From Ignavigranum ruoffiae (GTDB lineage Bacteria > Bacillota > Bacilli > Lactobacillales > Aerococcaceae): a DNA stretch of 64,000 nt. The position numbers and the translations under genes are program-made. Where the stretch lies: NCBI RefSeq assembly GCF_900110675.1, contig NZ_FOEN01000001.1:62001-126000 (forward strand), written 5' to 3'. This document shows positions 8,844 to 17,747 of this stretch, piece after piece. A model generated the notes under the pieces. It was not told where the DNA came from and made no database searches. It worked only from the letters and a program-made list of their open reading frames with translations. Positions within the stretch are counted from its first letter, which is position 1, and every line of letters begins with the position of its first letter.

Positions 8844-10526
8844 ATGAGTTTGATTAGAGTGATCCCGCTTGGCGGCATCCGCGAAGAAGGGAAGAATATG
8901 TATGTTATCGAGGTGAATGAATCGATCTTTATTCTGGACTGTGGTTTAGTCTATCCAGAAGATGAGATGCTGGGGATTGATGCAGTGATTCCCGACTTTT
9001 CTTATATTGAAGAGAACAAGGATCGGGTGCTAGGTATTTTCTTAACCCATGGCCATGAAGATGCCGTGGGTGCTTTATCTTATTTATTAAAGAAAGTAGA
9101 CGCACCGGTCTTCGGTACGGAATTGACCATTGAATTGGCAACCATCTCAGCCAAAAATAAAGGATTACAAGATCGGGTCGAAAATTTCTTTATTATCGAT
9201 GAAGACACTGAAATTGAATTTGAAGATGCAACGATTTCTTTCTTTAAGACCACCCATACTATTCCAGATTCTGTGGGAATCGTCTTGAAGACCGATGAAG
9301 GATCGATTGTGTATACAGGTGATTTTAAATTTGATCCCAATGCCTCACCTTTATACCAGACTGATTTCTCCCGCCTGACAAAAATTGGTGACGATCAAGT
9401 CTTGCTTTTATTAAGTGATTCAGCGAATGCTGAGAACCAAGAATTGAACGTCAATGATTTGAAGATAGTTGAAGAATTAGAGTCGGTTTTTTATAATGCT
9501 GAAGGTCGGGTTATTGTTGCTTGTATAGGTTCCAATATTTCGCGAATTCAACAAGTCTTTGATGCTGCTCAACGCAGTCAGCGCCGGGTCTTTATTACTG
9601 GAGATAATTTAATTGATATTGTGGATACATCCATTCAACTTGGCAAAATTTATTTACCAAGTAAGGACGTCATCGGCCAAATGAAAGACCTTAAGAAGAC
9701 AGATGATGATGAGATTGTGGTCTTAGAGACAGGCGATATTGGTGAACCCATCAAGGCATTAGAGATGATGGCTCGGCATAAACATAAGCAAGTCAACTTA
9801 AAAGAAGGGGATCTGGTTTATATCGCCACCACCCCATCCATTAGTGTCGAGACCACCTTAGCTAAAACCAAGGACCTGATTTATCGGGCCGGGGCTGAAG
9901 TGAAGACGATTACGGATCATTATCGGGTTTCCGGTCATGCGAGTCAGAATGATTTGAAACTGATGCTGAACTTTCTTAAACCACAATATTTGTTGCCAGT
10001 GAATGGCGAGTCACGGATGTTGGCTGCCCATGCTAAATTAGCGAAAGAACTGGGTTATGACGATTTCCATATCTTTTTACCTCAAAATGGAGATATCTTA
10101 GAGTATAAAAAAGGAAATATTAGTCTAGCCGGTCAAGTTCCTGCCGGGGATGTCTTGGTGGATGGATTAGGAGTCGGTGATATTGGCAACGTAGTTCTCC
10201 GCGATCGCAGAGTCTTGAGTGAAGATGGTATTTTTATCGTAGTAGCAACTATTTCCCGTCGTTTAAAACGGGTCCTAGTCGGTCCCCAAATTTCTTCTCG
10301 TGGCTTTGTTTATATGAAAACCTCGATTGATTTGATTCAAATGTGTTCAGATATGACTTTAGATGTTCTAGAAGACCATTTAGCTCGATCTGATTTTGAT
10401 TGGGGCGAGTTAAAGGCTGATTTAAGAGAAAAGTTAGGAAAATTCTTGTTCAAAGAAACTCAACGACGCCCTGTAGTTCTACCAATCATTATGGAAGCTT
10501 CGAGTTATCAACCTAAAGATGAGTAA
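8844..10526 (+). CDS. rnjB: Ribonuclease J2-type metallo-beta-lactamase RNase
   Basis: Partner of RNase J1 in mRNA and rRNA processing. The 560 residues contain a metallo-beta-lactamase domain, beta-CASP insert and C-terminal domain (VDGLGVGDIGNVVLRDRR). Two active-site positions are altered. The zinc motif reads HGHEDA (69-74) instead of HGHEDH, and the later PIHGE motif reads PVNGE (N387 for His), as in B. subtilis J2, which has weak exonuclease activity. The usual TGSQGEP reads TGDIGEP, and the ATPIPG-type loop reads TTPSISVE. I therefore call J2 rather than J1. It lies close to pnp, an arrangement also seen in relatives. Confidence 0.88.
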   Translation: MSLIRVIPLGGIREEGKNMYVIEVNESIFILDCGLVYPEDEMLGIDAVIPDFSYIEENKDRVLGIFLTHGHEDAVGALSYLLKKVDAPVFGTELTIELATISAKNKGLQDRVENFFIIDEDTEIEFEDATISFFKTTHTIPDSVGIVLKTDEGSIVYTGDFKFDPNASPLYQTDFSRLTKIGDDQVLLLLSDSANAENQELNVNDLKIVEELESVFYNAEGRVIVACIGSNISRIQQVFDAAQRSQRRVFITGDNLIDIVDTSIQLGKIYLPSKDVIGQMKDLKKTDDDEIVVLETGDIGEPIKALEMMARHKHKQVNLKEGDLVYIATTPSISVETTLAKTKDLIYRAGAEVKTITDHYRVSGHASQNDLKLMLNFLKPQYLLPVNGESRMLAAHAKLAKELGYDDFHIFLPQNGDILEYKKGNISLAGQVPAGDVLVDGLGVGDIGNVVLRDRRVLSEDGIFIVVATISRRLKRVLVGPQISSRGFVYMKTSIDLIQMCSDMTLDVLEDHLARSDFDWGELKADLREKLGKFLFKETQRRPVVLPIIMEASSYQPKDE

Positions 10527-10536
10527 GGAGAGTCGA

Positions 10537-11136
10537 ATGAATAGAAGAATATTTCGTCAACTTATTGAGTTGCTAATCGCAAGTATCTTAAGTTTAGTCA
10601 TTGTTTGGCTGACCCGCCAATCTTTGGAGATGGATGGGGTTTATTTTGAAGCTTTGGGGCTAATACCTTTAATCTGGTTGACCTTGAGGTATGGAGCTCC
10701 TTTGGGAATTCTTTCTGGAGCCTTAACCGGCTTTGTCCTCGGTTCAATAGATTATGGATTCAATCACTTGGCTGTTATTTTTGTCTATGCGGTATTACCT
10801 TTACTTTTTGTCGGTTTAGCGGGCTTTTTCAGCAAATATACGCAAAAGACTTTGAATAATCGTCGTTTGTCTTCGACTTATTTAAATATCTCCACCGCTA
10901 CCTTCATTGTGACTGTGGTCTTTAGCCTACTGAAGGCCAACATACTTGCTAAGGTGGTTGAATTTCCGATCTTAGCGAATTTGACTCAAGTATCATTTTG
11001 GCTGGGTCTACTGGCTTTGGTCGCCTTGATGAGTCTTATTTTGTGTCTGTTAGCAAAGTTCCAACCAAAACTGATAATTCCCAAACGCAGTAAATTCTTG
11101 AATCGTCATGAGACGAGTTCACTCTTAAATGACTAG
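10537..11136 (+). CDS. ThiT/YuaJ-like membrane protein (ECF S-component-like)
   Basis: A 199-residue integral membrane protein with about six hydrophobic segments. The core LIPLIWLTLRYGAPLGILSG, the GFVLGSIDYG turn and the LPLLFVGLAGFFSK stretch resemble the thiamine-specific ECF S-component ThiT. However, the glutamate that precedes this last stretch in ThiT and binds thiamine is a Val here, and the C-terminal half is divergent. The substrate is therefore uncertain. No TPP riboswitch is seen. Start ATG at 10537 is chosen because TAAGGAG (10524-10530) sits 6 nt upstream. The in-frame ATG at 10519 inside rnjB lacks such a site. It probably forms an operon with rnjB. Confidence 0.6.
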   Translation: MNRRIFRQLIELLIASILSLVIVWLTRQSLEMDGVYFEALGLIPLIWLTLRYGAPLGILSGALTGFVLGSIDYGFNHLAVIFVYAVLPLLFVGLAGFFSKYTQKTLNNRRLSSTYLNISTATFIVTVVFSLLKANILAKVVEFPILANLTQVSFWLGLLALVALMSLILCLLAKFQPKLIIPKRSKFLNRHETSSLLND

Positions 11137-11147
11137 AAACAGAAAAA

Positions 11148-11200
11148 ACGCTTCACCTAGGAAGTCCTATGGGACACATTTTCTAGGGAAGCGTATTTTT
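11148..11200. terminator. Bidirectional terminator
   Basis: ACGCTTC-A-CCTAG (11148-11160) pairs with CTAGGGAAGCGT (11183-11194), and an inner hairpin GTCC-TATG-GGAC sits at its tip. Plus-strand side ATTTTTATTT; minus-strand side TTTTTTCTG. It can serve both the ThiT-like gene and the convergent SOS-controlled gene. Confidence 0.85.
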
Positions 11201-11290
11201 ATTTCAATATGCCTTATTTGTTTGGTTCAATAAAAATTTAAGATTTTTTAAAGCAAACTTATTCGCTAACAAATCCAGCATGTTACTGGG

Positions 11291-11635
11291 TTAGTATGAG
11301 TCGATGGTTTTGACGGAAAGAATCTGTTCGGTAAAAATGTTAAAACTTTCTTCAGTGTAGGCTTCACGCAAAAGAATACTGCGATCTGCCGAAATTGGAG
11401 CCTCAACATAAACCAAGCTGGTTTCTTCTTGAATCTGCTCTTGTCCATCATAATATTCGTAGGTAATCCAAATCGGTTCGAGAGAAACGAAATGTTCATG
11501 GAGTAGATGCTCGATTAACAAGAGATTCATAATGGTAGGTTGAGGATATCCTTGAGGTTGACTCAGAAAAGGGGCCATCCATTGATGGAATTGTTTTTTT
11601 AATGTATAGGTTAATTTTTCTTGTGAGAGTTCCAT
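11291..11635 (-). CDS. SOS-controlled protein of unknown function (possibly YolD-like)
   Basis: A 114-residue acidic soluble protein that I do not recognise with certainty. The N-terminal half is helical (LSQEKLTYTLKKQFHQWM). The C-terminal half looks like a beta-rich domain (WITYEYYDG...ILLREAYTEESFNIFTEQILSV) whose pattern recalls the YolD-like fold, often found beside UmuC/UvrX-type polymerases; this is only a resemblance. What is clear is its promoter: one LexA box between -35 and -10 and a second just downstream. AGGAGGA ribosome-binding site at 11647-11641, ATG at 11635. It is monocistronic, ending at a bidirectional terminator. A role in the DNA-damage response is inferred from regulation alone. 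Confidence 0.7.
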   Translation of the reverse strand: MELSQEKLTYTLKKQFHQWMAPFLSQPQGYPQPTIMNLLLIEHLLHEHFVSLEPIWITYEYYDGQEQIQEETSLVYVEAPISADRSILLREAYTEESFNIFTEQILSVKTIDSY

Positions 11636-11656
11636 GTTATTCCTCCTGTATAATCA

Positions 11657-11670
11657 CGAACATGTGTTTG
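11657..11670. promoter_or_regulatory. LexA (SOS) box 1
   Basis: CGAACATGTGTTTG matches the Gram-positive LexA/DinR consensus CGAAC-N4-GTTYG. It lies just downstream of the -10 box of the 11635 minus-strand gene. Confidence 0.85.
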
Positions 11671-11677
11671 CATTTAT

Positions 11678-11706
11678 AGTATACGAACACATGTTCTTGT
11701 TGTCAA
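11678..11706 (-). promoter_or_regulatory. Promoter of the SOS-controlled gene
   Basis: Minus strand: perfect TTGACA (11706-11701), 17-bp spacer, TATACT (11683-11678). LexA box 2 fills most of the spacer. Confidence 0.85.
11684..11697. promoter_or_regulatory. LexA (SOS) box 2
   Basis: CGAACACATGTTCT, with GAAC and GTTC half-sites separated by 4 nt, sits between the -35 and -10 hexamers. Its 11-nt core AACACATGTTC is also present, on the opposite strand, in box 1. Confidence 0.88.
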
Positions 11707-11763
11707 GTAGTTTTATTTGTTGGGCTTAATTTAGCTTAGGTGTTTTTATTTATTAATAGGATT

Positions 11764-11772
11764 TGTTATAAT
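11764..11772 (+). promoter_or_regulatory. ntp operon promoter (extended -10)
   Basis: TGTTATAAT, a perfect extended -10. The -35 region at the usual distance is only T-rich. Confidence 0.6.
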
Positions 11773-11803
11773 CAACTATGGATTAATTTGCGGAGGTGAA
11801 ATC

Positions 11804-12124
11804 ATGGTTAATAAAACGTTGGAAATCATTAAAAATATTGAAGACGAAGCTCAGGCGATCCAAGAAAGTTACCAAAAACAAGTTGCTGAATTTCAGCAAA
11901 AATTAGACCTGAAACTTCAGAATCAATCCGAAACGTTTCAAACCGATATTCAAAAAGAAGCCCTGACTTTAGAGGACAGTCTGAAGAAAGAATCAGAACA
12001 AGCCCAGCTTGATTTAGAAAAAACTATTGAACACTATCAAAAACGTAGTCAAGAAGCGATTCAAGAGAAGAAGGATACTTTGACTGACTACATTATCGAT
12101 CGAATAATTCAAAGATATTCTTAA
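11804..12124 (+). CDS. ntpF: V-type ATPase peripheral-stalk subunit (NtpF-like, G/H family)
   Basis: A 106-residue, almost entirely coiled-coil protein rich in Gln, Glu and Lys (KTLEIIKNIEDEAQAIQESY ... EKKDTLTDYIIDRIIQ). Length, heptad pattern and first position in the operon fit the stator subunit that dimerises with subunit E. Start ATG with GGAGGTGA at 11792-11799. In Enterococcus hirae ntpF is followed by ntpI and ntpK; here ntpE follows after 22 bp. Identification is by coiled-coil character and position, as this family is poorly conserved. Confidence 0.7.
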   Translation: MVNKTLEIIKNIEDEAQAIQESYQKQVAEFQQKLDLKLQNQSETFQTDIQKEALTLEDSLKKESEQAQLDLEKTIEHYQKRSQEAIQEKKDTLTDYIIDRIIQRYS

Positions 12125-12146
12125 TACTAGAAGAAGAGGTGATTGA

Positions 12147-12740
12147 ATGGACGAATTTGATAAATTAAAACGTTCCGTCATTGAACAAGCCGAACAAAAG
12201 GGAAAAGAATATTATCAACGAGAAGTTCGGAAATTAGAACAAAGCTATAAGGAAAAGTTCAATGATTTGAATCGGTCTTATGAAGAGAATCGTCAACAAG
12301 CCTTGGCTAAGGTAAGACATCATCATGACCGTCTCATCCAACAAATTCAGAACAAAGAGCGTCAAACTTCCTTAGTATCTAAACAAGAAATTTTGACTAG
12401 CCTATTTGAAGAAACAGTGCATAAAATGACTCAGTGGACAGTTGAAGATGAGACCCGTTTTATTCAAAGAATACTTAATAAATATCAAGGACAACCTTTG
12501 ACTTTGCTTTTAGGCCAAAAGACATTAGCTAAATTCTCTCAGAGAGATCTTGATCAACTGCAAAAAGAATTTCCCAATATTCAGATAAGCCAGGAATCGA
12601 TTTCTGGTCAAGCTGGTTTTAAATTGGTTATGAACCAAATTGACTATAATTATTTATATGCTGATTTAGTGAAGGATAGTCAAAGAGAGATTAGCAGTGA
12701 TATTGCTCAGCGAATCTTTGTAGAATCTGATGCAGAGTAA
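12147..12740 (+). CDS. ntpE: V-type ATP synthase subunit E
   Basis: Peripheral-stalk subunit that holds the catalytic head. The 197 residues have a long N-terminal helix (1-100, KLKRSVIEQAEQKGKEYYQR) and a C-terminal globular domain ending SGQAGFKLVMNQIDYNYLYADLV, the typical SxGGxxL-like segment of E subunits, followed by the last helix. Ribosome-binding site AGAGGTGA. The next gene is subunit F (NtpG); the C/d subunit gene that normally lies between them is absent. Confidence 0.88.
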   Translation: MDEFDKLKRSVIEQAEQKGKEYYQREVRKLEQSYKEKFNDLNRSYEENRQQALAKVRHHHDRLIQQIQNKERQTSLVSKQEILTSLFEETVHKMTQWTVEDETRFIQRILNKYQGQPLTLLLGQKTLAKFSQRDLDQLQKEFPNIQISQESISGQAGFKLVMNQIDYNYLYADLVKDSQREISSDIAQRIFVESDAE

Positions 12741-12758
12741 AGAAAGTAGGTGACTTCA

Positions 12759-13076
12759 ATGGCAACAACCTATAAAATTGGGATCATTGGAAATAAGGAT
12801 GCCATTTTACCGTTTCGTATCATTGGCTTCGATATATATCCGGTATTGACTGCCAGTGAAGCGAAAGAAACGATTAAACAATTAGCAGAGGAGAATTATG
12901 GTATTATCTATCTTACCGAAGACTTTGCCCAACAGATTCCTGATACCATAAAATATTACGATACACAAGTAACCCCTGCGATTATTCTCTTGCCGAGTCA
13001 TCGGGGGAATTTAGGGATTGGTTTACAAAGAATTCAGGATAATGTTGAAAAAGCTGTTGGTGCAAATATATTGTAG
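12759..13076 (+). CDS. ntpG: V-type ATP synthase subunit F (NtpG)
   Basis: A 105-residue central-rotor subunit with the flavodoxin-like fold of the family: KIGIIGNKDAILPFRIIGFDIYPV at the N-terminus, GIIYLTEDFA in the middle and a C-terminal helix. It binds subunit D in the rotor shaft. Start ATG at 12759 has AGTAGGTG 6 nt upstream. An in-frame GTG at 12750 overlaps this ribosome-binding site and is less likely. Confidence 0.9.
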   Translation: MATTYKIGIIGNKDAILPFRIIGFDIYPVLTASEAKETIKQLAEENYGIIYLTEDFAQQIPDTIKYYDTQVTPAIILLPSHRGNLGIGLQRIQDNVEKAVGANIL

Positions 13077-13088
13077 GGAGGAACTATA

Positions 13089-14870
13089 TTGAGTAAAGGT
13101 ACAATCATAAAAGTTTCTGGACCATTGATCGAAGCTTCTGGAATGGCTGATGCTAATATTCAGGACATTTGTCGGGTCGGAGACCTCGGACTCATTGGTG
13201 AAATTATTCAAATGCACGGGGACGTAGCTTCCATTCAAGTTTATGAAGAAACATCAGGAGTAGGGCCGGGAGAATCGGTCGAATCGACACATAAACCATT
13301 GTCGGTTGAATTAGGCCCTGGCTTGATGTCGCAAATGTTCGATGGAATTCAACGACCGTTAAATACTTTCAAAGAAAAAACTCAATCAGACTACTTGGAA
13401 AGAGGGGTCGTTGTTCCGGTCCTTGACCAAGATAAGTTTTGGGAATTCACGGCCCAGAAGAAGGTTGGCGATCAAGTGTCGGCTGGAGATATTCTTGGGG
13501 TTGTCCAAGAAACTGAAGTTGTTGAACACCGGATAATGGTTCCTTATGGTATTGAAGGAACCGTAGCTTCTATTCAGTCCGGTAGTTTTACAGTCAAAGA
13601 TAATGTTTATCAAATTGAACTCGCCAACGGTGAAGTGTACGAAGGCAGTCTGGTTCAAACTTGGCCAGTTCGACGAGGTCGTCCCTATGCTCGCAAATTA
13701 AAACCTTTGAAACCACTGGTAACCGGTCAACGGGTTATCGACACCTTCTTCCCCGTTGCTAAAGGTGGGGCAGCAGCGATCCCTGGACCTTTTGGGGCAG
13801 GGAAGACGGTTATTCAACACCAGGTTGCCAAATTCTCCGATGTGGATATTGTGGTCTATGTTGGGTGTGGTGAACGGGGAAATGAAATGACTGAAGTATT
13901 AAACGAGTTTCCTTCTTTAATTGACCCAAACACAGGGAAATCTTTGATGGAGCGGACCATTCTGATTGCTAATACTTCCAATATGCCGGTGGCAGCGCGG
14001 GAGGCCTCGATCTATACTGGGATTACCATTGCTGAATATTTCCGTGATATGGGCTATTCAGTAGCCATCATGGCCGATTCAACCTCTCGTTGGGCTGAAG
14101 CCTTGCGGGAAATGTCAGGACGTTTAGAAGAAATGCCAGGGGACGAAGGATATCCTGCTTATCTAGGCTCCCGTTTGGCTGAATATTATGAACGATCTGG
14201 ACTCATTGAAACCCTGGGTTCACCGGGCCGGGTAGGTTCAGTCACAGCAATCTCAGCCGTATCACCTCCAGGCGGAGATACCTCTGAACCGGTAACCCAA
14301 AATACCTTACGCGTATGTAAAGTATTCTGGGGATTAGATGCTAAGTTAGCTCAAAAACGTCACTTCCCATCTGTCCACTGGCTAGATTCTTATTCATTAT
14401 ATAGTGACGAGATTGGTCGCTATATTGACGAACAAACCAATTCCAATTGGTCAGTTAAAGTTCGTAAAGCAATGAATATCTTACAAAAAGAAAATGAATT
14501 AGAAGAAATTGTGCGCTTGGTAGGGATTGAGTCTTTATCAGACCGTGACCGAATTACCATGAATACAGCGCGGATGTTACGTGAAGACTACTTACAACAA
14601 AATGCCTATGATACGGTGGATACCTTTACTTCGTTCAATAAACAAACTGCTTTATTAACTAATATTTTATATTTCGATGAAAAAGCTCAAGAAGCGATTC
14701 AATTAGGGGCCTACTTACAAGACGTTATGGGTGGAACCGTTGAGTTGCGTGACCGGATTGCTCGTAGCAAGTTTATTGAAGAAGAGCGCTTAAATGACAT
14801 TGAAAATCTGAAAAATGAGATTGAAACAACCTTAAGAGATATTCTCCAATCTGGAGGTGACCAAGCATGA
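13089..14870 (+). CDS. ntpA: V-type ATP synthase catalytic subunit A
   Basis: Nucleotide-hydrolysing subunit of the A3B3 head. The 593 residues include the N-terminal beta barrel, the ~90-residue non-homologous insert of V/A-type A subunits (about 110-200), Walker A GPFGAGKT (233-240), the catalytic-glutamate segment [13 protein letters not shown], and the [27 protein letters not shown] region. All key residues are intact, so the enzyme should be active. TTG start at 13089 with AGGGAGG 6 nt upstream. It overlaps ntpB by 4 bp. Confidence 0.98.
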   Translation: MSKGTIIKVSGPLIEASGMADANIQDICRVGDLGLIGEIIQMHGDVASIQVYEETSGVGPGESVESTHKPLSVELGPGLMSQMFDGIQRPLNTFKEKTQSDYLERGVVVPVLDQDKFWEFTAQKKVGDQVSAGDILGVVQETEVVEHRIMVPYGIEGTVASIQSGSFTVKDNVYQIELANGEVYEGSLVQTWPVRRGRPYARKLKPLKPLVTGQRVIDTFFPVAKGGAAAIPGPFGAGKTVIQHQVAKFSDVDIVVYVGCGERGNEMTEVLNEFPSLIDPNTGKSLMERTILIANTSNMPVAAREASIYTGITIAEYFRDMGYSVAIMADSTSRWAEALREMSGRLEEMPGDEGYPAYLGSRLAEYYERSGLIETLGSPGRVGSVTAISAVSPPGGDTSEPVTQNTLRVCKVFWGLDAKLAQKRHFPSVHWLDSYSLYSDEIGRYIDEQTNSNWSVKVRKAMNILQKENELEEIVRLVGIESLSDRDRITMNTARMLREDYLQQNAYDTVDTFTSFNKQTALLTNILYFDEKAQEAIQLGAYLQDVMGGTVELRDRIARSKFIEEERLNDIENLKNEIETTLRDILQSGGDQA

Positions 14871-16249
14871 CAGAAATTAAAGAATATCGTACAGTTAGTC
14901 AAATCGAAGGACCTTTGATGCAAGTTGAAGGGGTCAAAGGAGCCAAATATAATGAACTGGTTGAAGTTCAAATGCATGATGGCCAAAGAAGGCAAGGTCA
15001 AGTCTTAGAAGTCAACGGCGATTATGCGACCGTTCAATTATTTGAAGGGTCAGCCGGGGTAAACTTACGAGATACTCGTGTTCGCTTTACTGGTAGACCC
15101 CAACATCTAGCCGTATCTGAAGATATGGTGGGTCGTATCTTTAATGGGATGGGTAAAGTAATTGATGATGGTCCGGAAATTATCGCTGAGAAAGAATTAA
15201 ATATTGAGGGCGAAGCAATCAATCCAGTTGCTCGCGAATACCCTGATGAATTTATTCAAACTGGAATTTCAACGATTGATCATTTGAATACCTTAGTTCG
15301 GGGTCAAAAGCTACCTATTTTCTCTGGTTCAGGACTTCCTCATAAAGAATTAGCTGCCCAAATTGCCCGGCAAGCAGCGGTGTTGAACTCTGATGATAAT
15401 TTTGCCGTGGTCTTCGCCGCCATGGGAGTAACCTTTGAAGAGGCGGACTACTTTATGGAGAATCTTCGTGAGTCAGGGGCTTTAGATCGGTCTGTACTAT
15501 TTATTAACTTGGCAGATGATCCTTCCATTGAACGACTAGCCACTCCAAAGATTGCTTTGACCACAGCGGAATATTTGGCTTTTGAAAAGGATATGCACGT
15601 GTTGGTAATTATGACCGATATCACGAACTATTGCGAGGCGCTGCGTGAAGTTTCTGCAGCTCGCCGAGAAGTCCCAGGCCGTCGTGGTTATCCAGGTTAT
15701 CTGTATACCAATCTGGCAACCCTATATGAGCGAGCCGGGCGAATTGTCGGTAAGGAAGGTTCGGTTACCCAGTTACCTATTTTGACCATGCCAGAGGATG
15801 ATATTACCCATCCGATTCCCGACTTAACCGGTTATATTACTGAGGGTCAAATTATCCTTTCCCGTGAATTGTATAACAACGGTTTCCGGCCACCGATTGA
15901 TGTCTTACCTTCCCTATCGCGGTTAAAAGACGACGGAATTGGCGAAGGAAAGACACGCAAGGACCATGAGCCAACCATGAACCAAGTTTTCGCAGCTTAT
16001 GCTGAAGGTAAACAAGCCAAAGAGCTTTCAGCAGTATTAGGTGAAGCAGCCTTGTCGGAAACTGATAAGAAATACTTGGAGTTTGCGACTCAATTTGAAG
16101 AACGTTATGTTGACCAAGGCTTTACCACCAATCGGTCTATCTTTGACACACTGGAATTAGCCTGGGAACTCTTAAATATTCTGCCACGAACCGAATTAAA
16201 ACGGATTAAAGATCCGATGATTGACGAATTCCTTCCTGGTAAGGAGTGA
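14867..16249 (+). CDS. ntpB: V-type ATP synthase subunit B
   Basis: Non-catalytic nucleotide-binding subunit that alternates with A in the head. The 460 residues carry the degenerate P-loop [18 protein letters not shown] (from 153), which lacks the Walker lysine as is normal for B, and [25 protein letters not shown]. The arginine that completes the catalytic site at the A-B interface lies in the C-terminal half. ATGA overlap with ntpA. Confidence 0.98.
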   Translation: MTEIKEYRTVSQIEGPLMQVEGVKGAKYNELVEVQMHDGQRRQGQVLEVNGDYATVQLFEGSAGVNLRDTRVRFTGRPQHLAVSEDMVGRIFNGMGKVIDDGPEIIAEKELNIEGEAINPVAREYPDEFIQTGISTIDHLNTLVRGQKLPIFSGSGLPHKELAAQIARQAAVLNSDDNFAVVFAAMGVTFEEADYFMENLRESGALDRSVLFINLADDPSIERLATPKIALTTAEYLAFEKDMHVLVIMTDITNYCEALREVSAARREVPGRRGYPGYLYTNLATLYERAGRIVGKEGSVTQLPILTMPEDDITHPIPDLTGYITEGQIILSRELYNNGFRPPIDVLPSLSRLKDDGIGEGKTRKDHEPTMNQVFAAYAEGKQAKELSAVLGEAALSETDKKYLEFATQFEERYVDQGFTTNRSIFDTLELAWELLNILPRTELKRIKDPMIDEFLPGKE

Positions 16250-16253
16250 TAAT

Positions 16254-16880
16254 ATGGCCAGACTGAATGTCAAACCGACTCGAGGTGAGTTGGCAAAGCT
16301 CAAGCAACGATTAAAATTGGCGAGTCGCGGACATAAATTATTAAAGGATAAGCAAGATGAGTTGATGCGTCAATTTATTTTATTAATCCGCCAAAATAAT
16401 GAAATCCGCAAGCAAGTCGAAGGTCAGCTACTAGATGTCATGCAAGATTTTGTGTTATCAAAAGCCACGCAAAACCAGTTAGCGATTGATGAATTGTTTG
16501 CAATACCGGCTAAAAGCACCCAACTTATTATTGAACAAGAAAATATCATGAGTGTGAAGGTTCCTAAGATGTTCACGGATATTCATGAAGAAGATCGGTC
16601 AGGAGAGATTGACTATTCTTTCCTAACCTCAAATGCCGGAATGGATGGGGCGATGGCGGCGATTGAAGAAAGTTTGGATGCTTTGCTGAAATTAGCCGAA
16701 ACAGAAAAAACCTGTCAATTGATGGCGGATGAAATTGAGAAAACTAGACGACGAGTCAATGCTTTAGAATATCGGACCATTCCCGAATTGGAAGAAACAA
16801 TTTATTTTATTGAAATGAAACTAGAAGAAGCTGAAAGATCAGCCTTAATTCGCATGATGAAAGTCAAAGATATGCGATAA
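16254..16880 (+). CDS. ntpD: V-type ATP synthase subunit D
   Basis: Central-shaft subunit, two long antiparallel helices that rotate inside A3B3. The 208 residues begin [36 protein letters not shown], the family signature, and end with [19 protein letters not shown], the conserved second helix. Start ATG at 16254 with TAAGGAG at 16240-16246. It is the last gene of the operon: a terminator follows, and no H or J genes, or displaced I, K or C genes, are seen downstream. Confidence 0.97.
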   Translation: MARLNVKPTRGELAKLKQRLKLASRGHKLLKDKQDELMRQFILLIRQNNEIRKQVEGQLLDVMQDFVLSKATQNQLAIDELFAIPAKSTQLIIEQENIMSVKVPKMFTDIHEEDRSGEIDYSFLTSNAGMDGAMAAIEESLDALLKLAETEKTCQLMADEIEKTRRRVNALEYRTIPELEETIYFIEMKLEEAERSALIRMMKVKDMR

Positions 16881-16918
16881 ATTATCGTTGAGTAAGTAAG
16901 AAATTCAATTTGATAAAG

Positions 16919-16985
16919 GCATTGGGCAATTTAGAGTGTACTTTCCTTTGATAAAGGTAAGTCCCTTGAATACCCAATGCTTTTT
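16919..16985 (+). terminator. ntp operon terminator
   Basis: GCATTGGG (16919-16926) pairs with CCCAATGC (16973-16980), with an inner hairpin CCTTT-GATA-AAAGG, followed by TTTTT. Confidence 0.82.
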
Positions 16986-17035
16986 GCTTATTCACTTAAA
17001 TTCTGATTAAGATTTGAAAAAAGCTGGTTCTTAGG

Positions 17036-17053
17036 TTTTATCTCAAGATAAAA
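17036..17053. repeat. Perfect inverted repeat upstream of gmk
   Basis: TTTTATCT-CA-AGATAAAA, 8-bp arms, about 50 bp upstream of gmk. A TATGATAGAAT segment (17054-17064) directly after it is the likely -10 region, so the repeat would lie in the promoter spacer. Operator or coincidence cannot be decided. Confidence 0.45.
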
Positions 17054-17104
17054 TATGATAGAATGAGTCACTAAGAAGTATTCGCAAAACAAAGGGAGGT
17101 CAAT

Positions 17105-17746
17105 ATGTCAGATACTCGAGGATTGTTAATCGTTTTATCAGGCCCCTCAGGAGTTGGCAAAGGCACTGTACGTGCTGCAATCTTTGAGGATAATCCCTAC
17201 GGCTATGTATATTCAGTATCGGCTACTACCAGGCAACAACGACCCGGTGAAATCGATGGTAAAGACTATCATTTTATGAGTAGAGAAGCCTTTGAAGCCT
17301 TAATTGAGCAAGAAGCCCTCTTAGAGTATGCTCAGTACGTTGGTAATTATTATGGAACGCCGATGGCAAAAATCGAAGAAGATTTAGCAGCAGGGCACGA
17401 TGTTTTCTTAGAAATTGAAGTGCAAGGTGCCTTAAAAGTCCGTGAACGGGTAAATCGCGAGGATGCCGTCTTTATTTTCTTAGCACCGCCGAATCTTACT
17501 GAACTCGAAGGGCGCTTGGTTGAACGCGGTACAGATGCTCAATCAGTCATCTATGAAAGAATGCAACGCGCGTGTGAAGAAATTGATATGATGCAATATT
17601 ATGATTATGTTGTTGTTAATGACCAAGTCCCTAAAGCTGTAGCCAAAATTAATGCGATTATTCAGAGTGAACATTTGAAAGTCGAACGTGTTGTCGATCG
17701 AATCCATGCTGAAATCCATCAATATTTACAAGGAGGAAATGATTAA
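17105..17746 (+). CDS. gmk: Guanylate kinase
   Basis: Phosphorylates GMP to GDP with ATP; essential for GTP and (p)ppGpp pools. The 213 residues contain the P-loop GPSGVGKG (13-20), the GMP-binding region [22 protein letters not shown], and the lid with RMQRACEEI. First gene of the gmk-rpoZ-priA-fmt-rsmB-stp-prkC run typical of Firmicutes. Ribosome-binding site AAAGGGAGGT. Confidence 0.98.
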   Translation: MSDTRGLLIVLSGPSGVGKGTVRAAIFEDNPYGYVYSVSATTRQQRPGEIDGKDYHFMSREAFEALIEQEALLEYAQYVGNYYGTPMAKIEEDLAAGHDVFLEIEVQGALKVRERVNREDAVFIFLAPPNLTELEGRLVERGTDAQSVIYERMQRACEEIDMMQYYDYVVVNDQVPKAVAKINAIIQSEHLKVERVVDRIHAEIHQYLQGGND

Positions 17747-17747
17747 T

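Noticed and set aside
11200-11290. Mobile element remnant around the SOS-controlled gene
   Set aside because: No inverted repeats, integrase-like frame or target duplication; the region simply lies between a terminator and the gene end.
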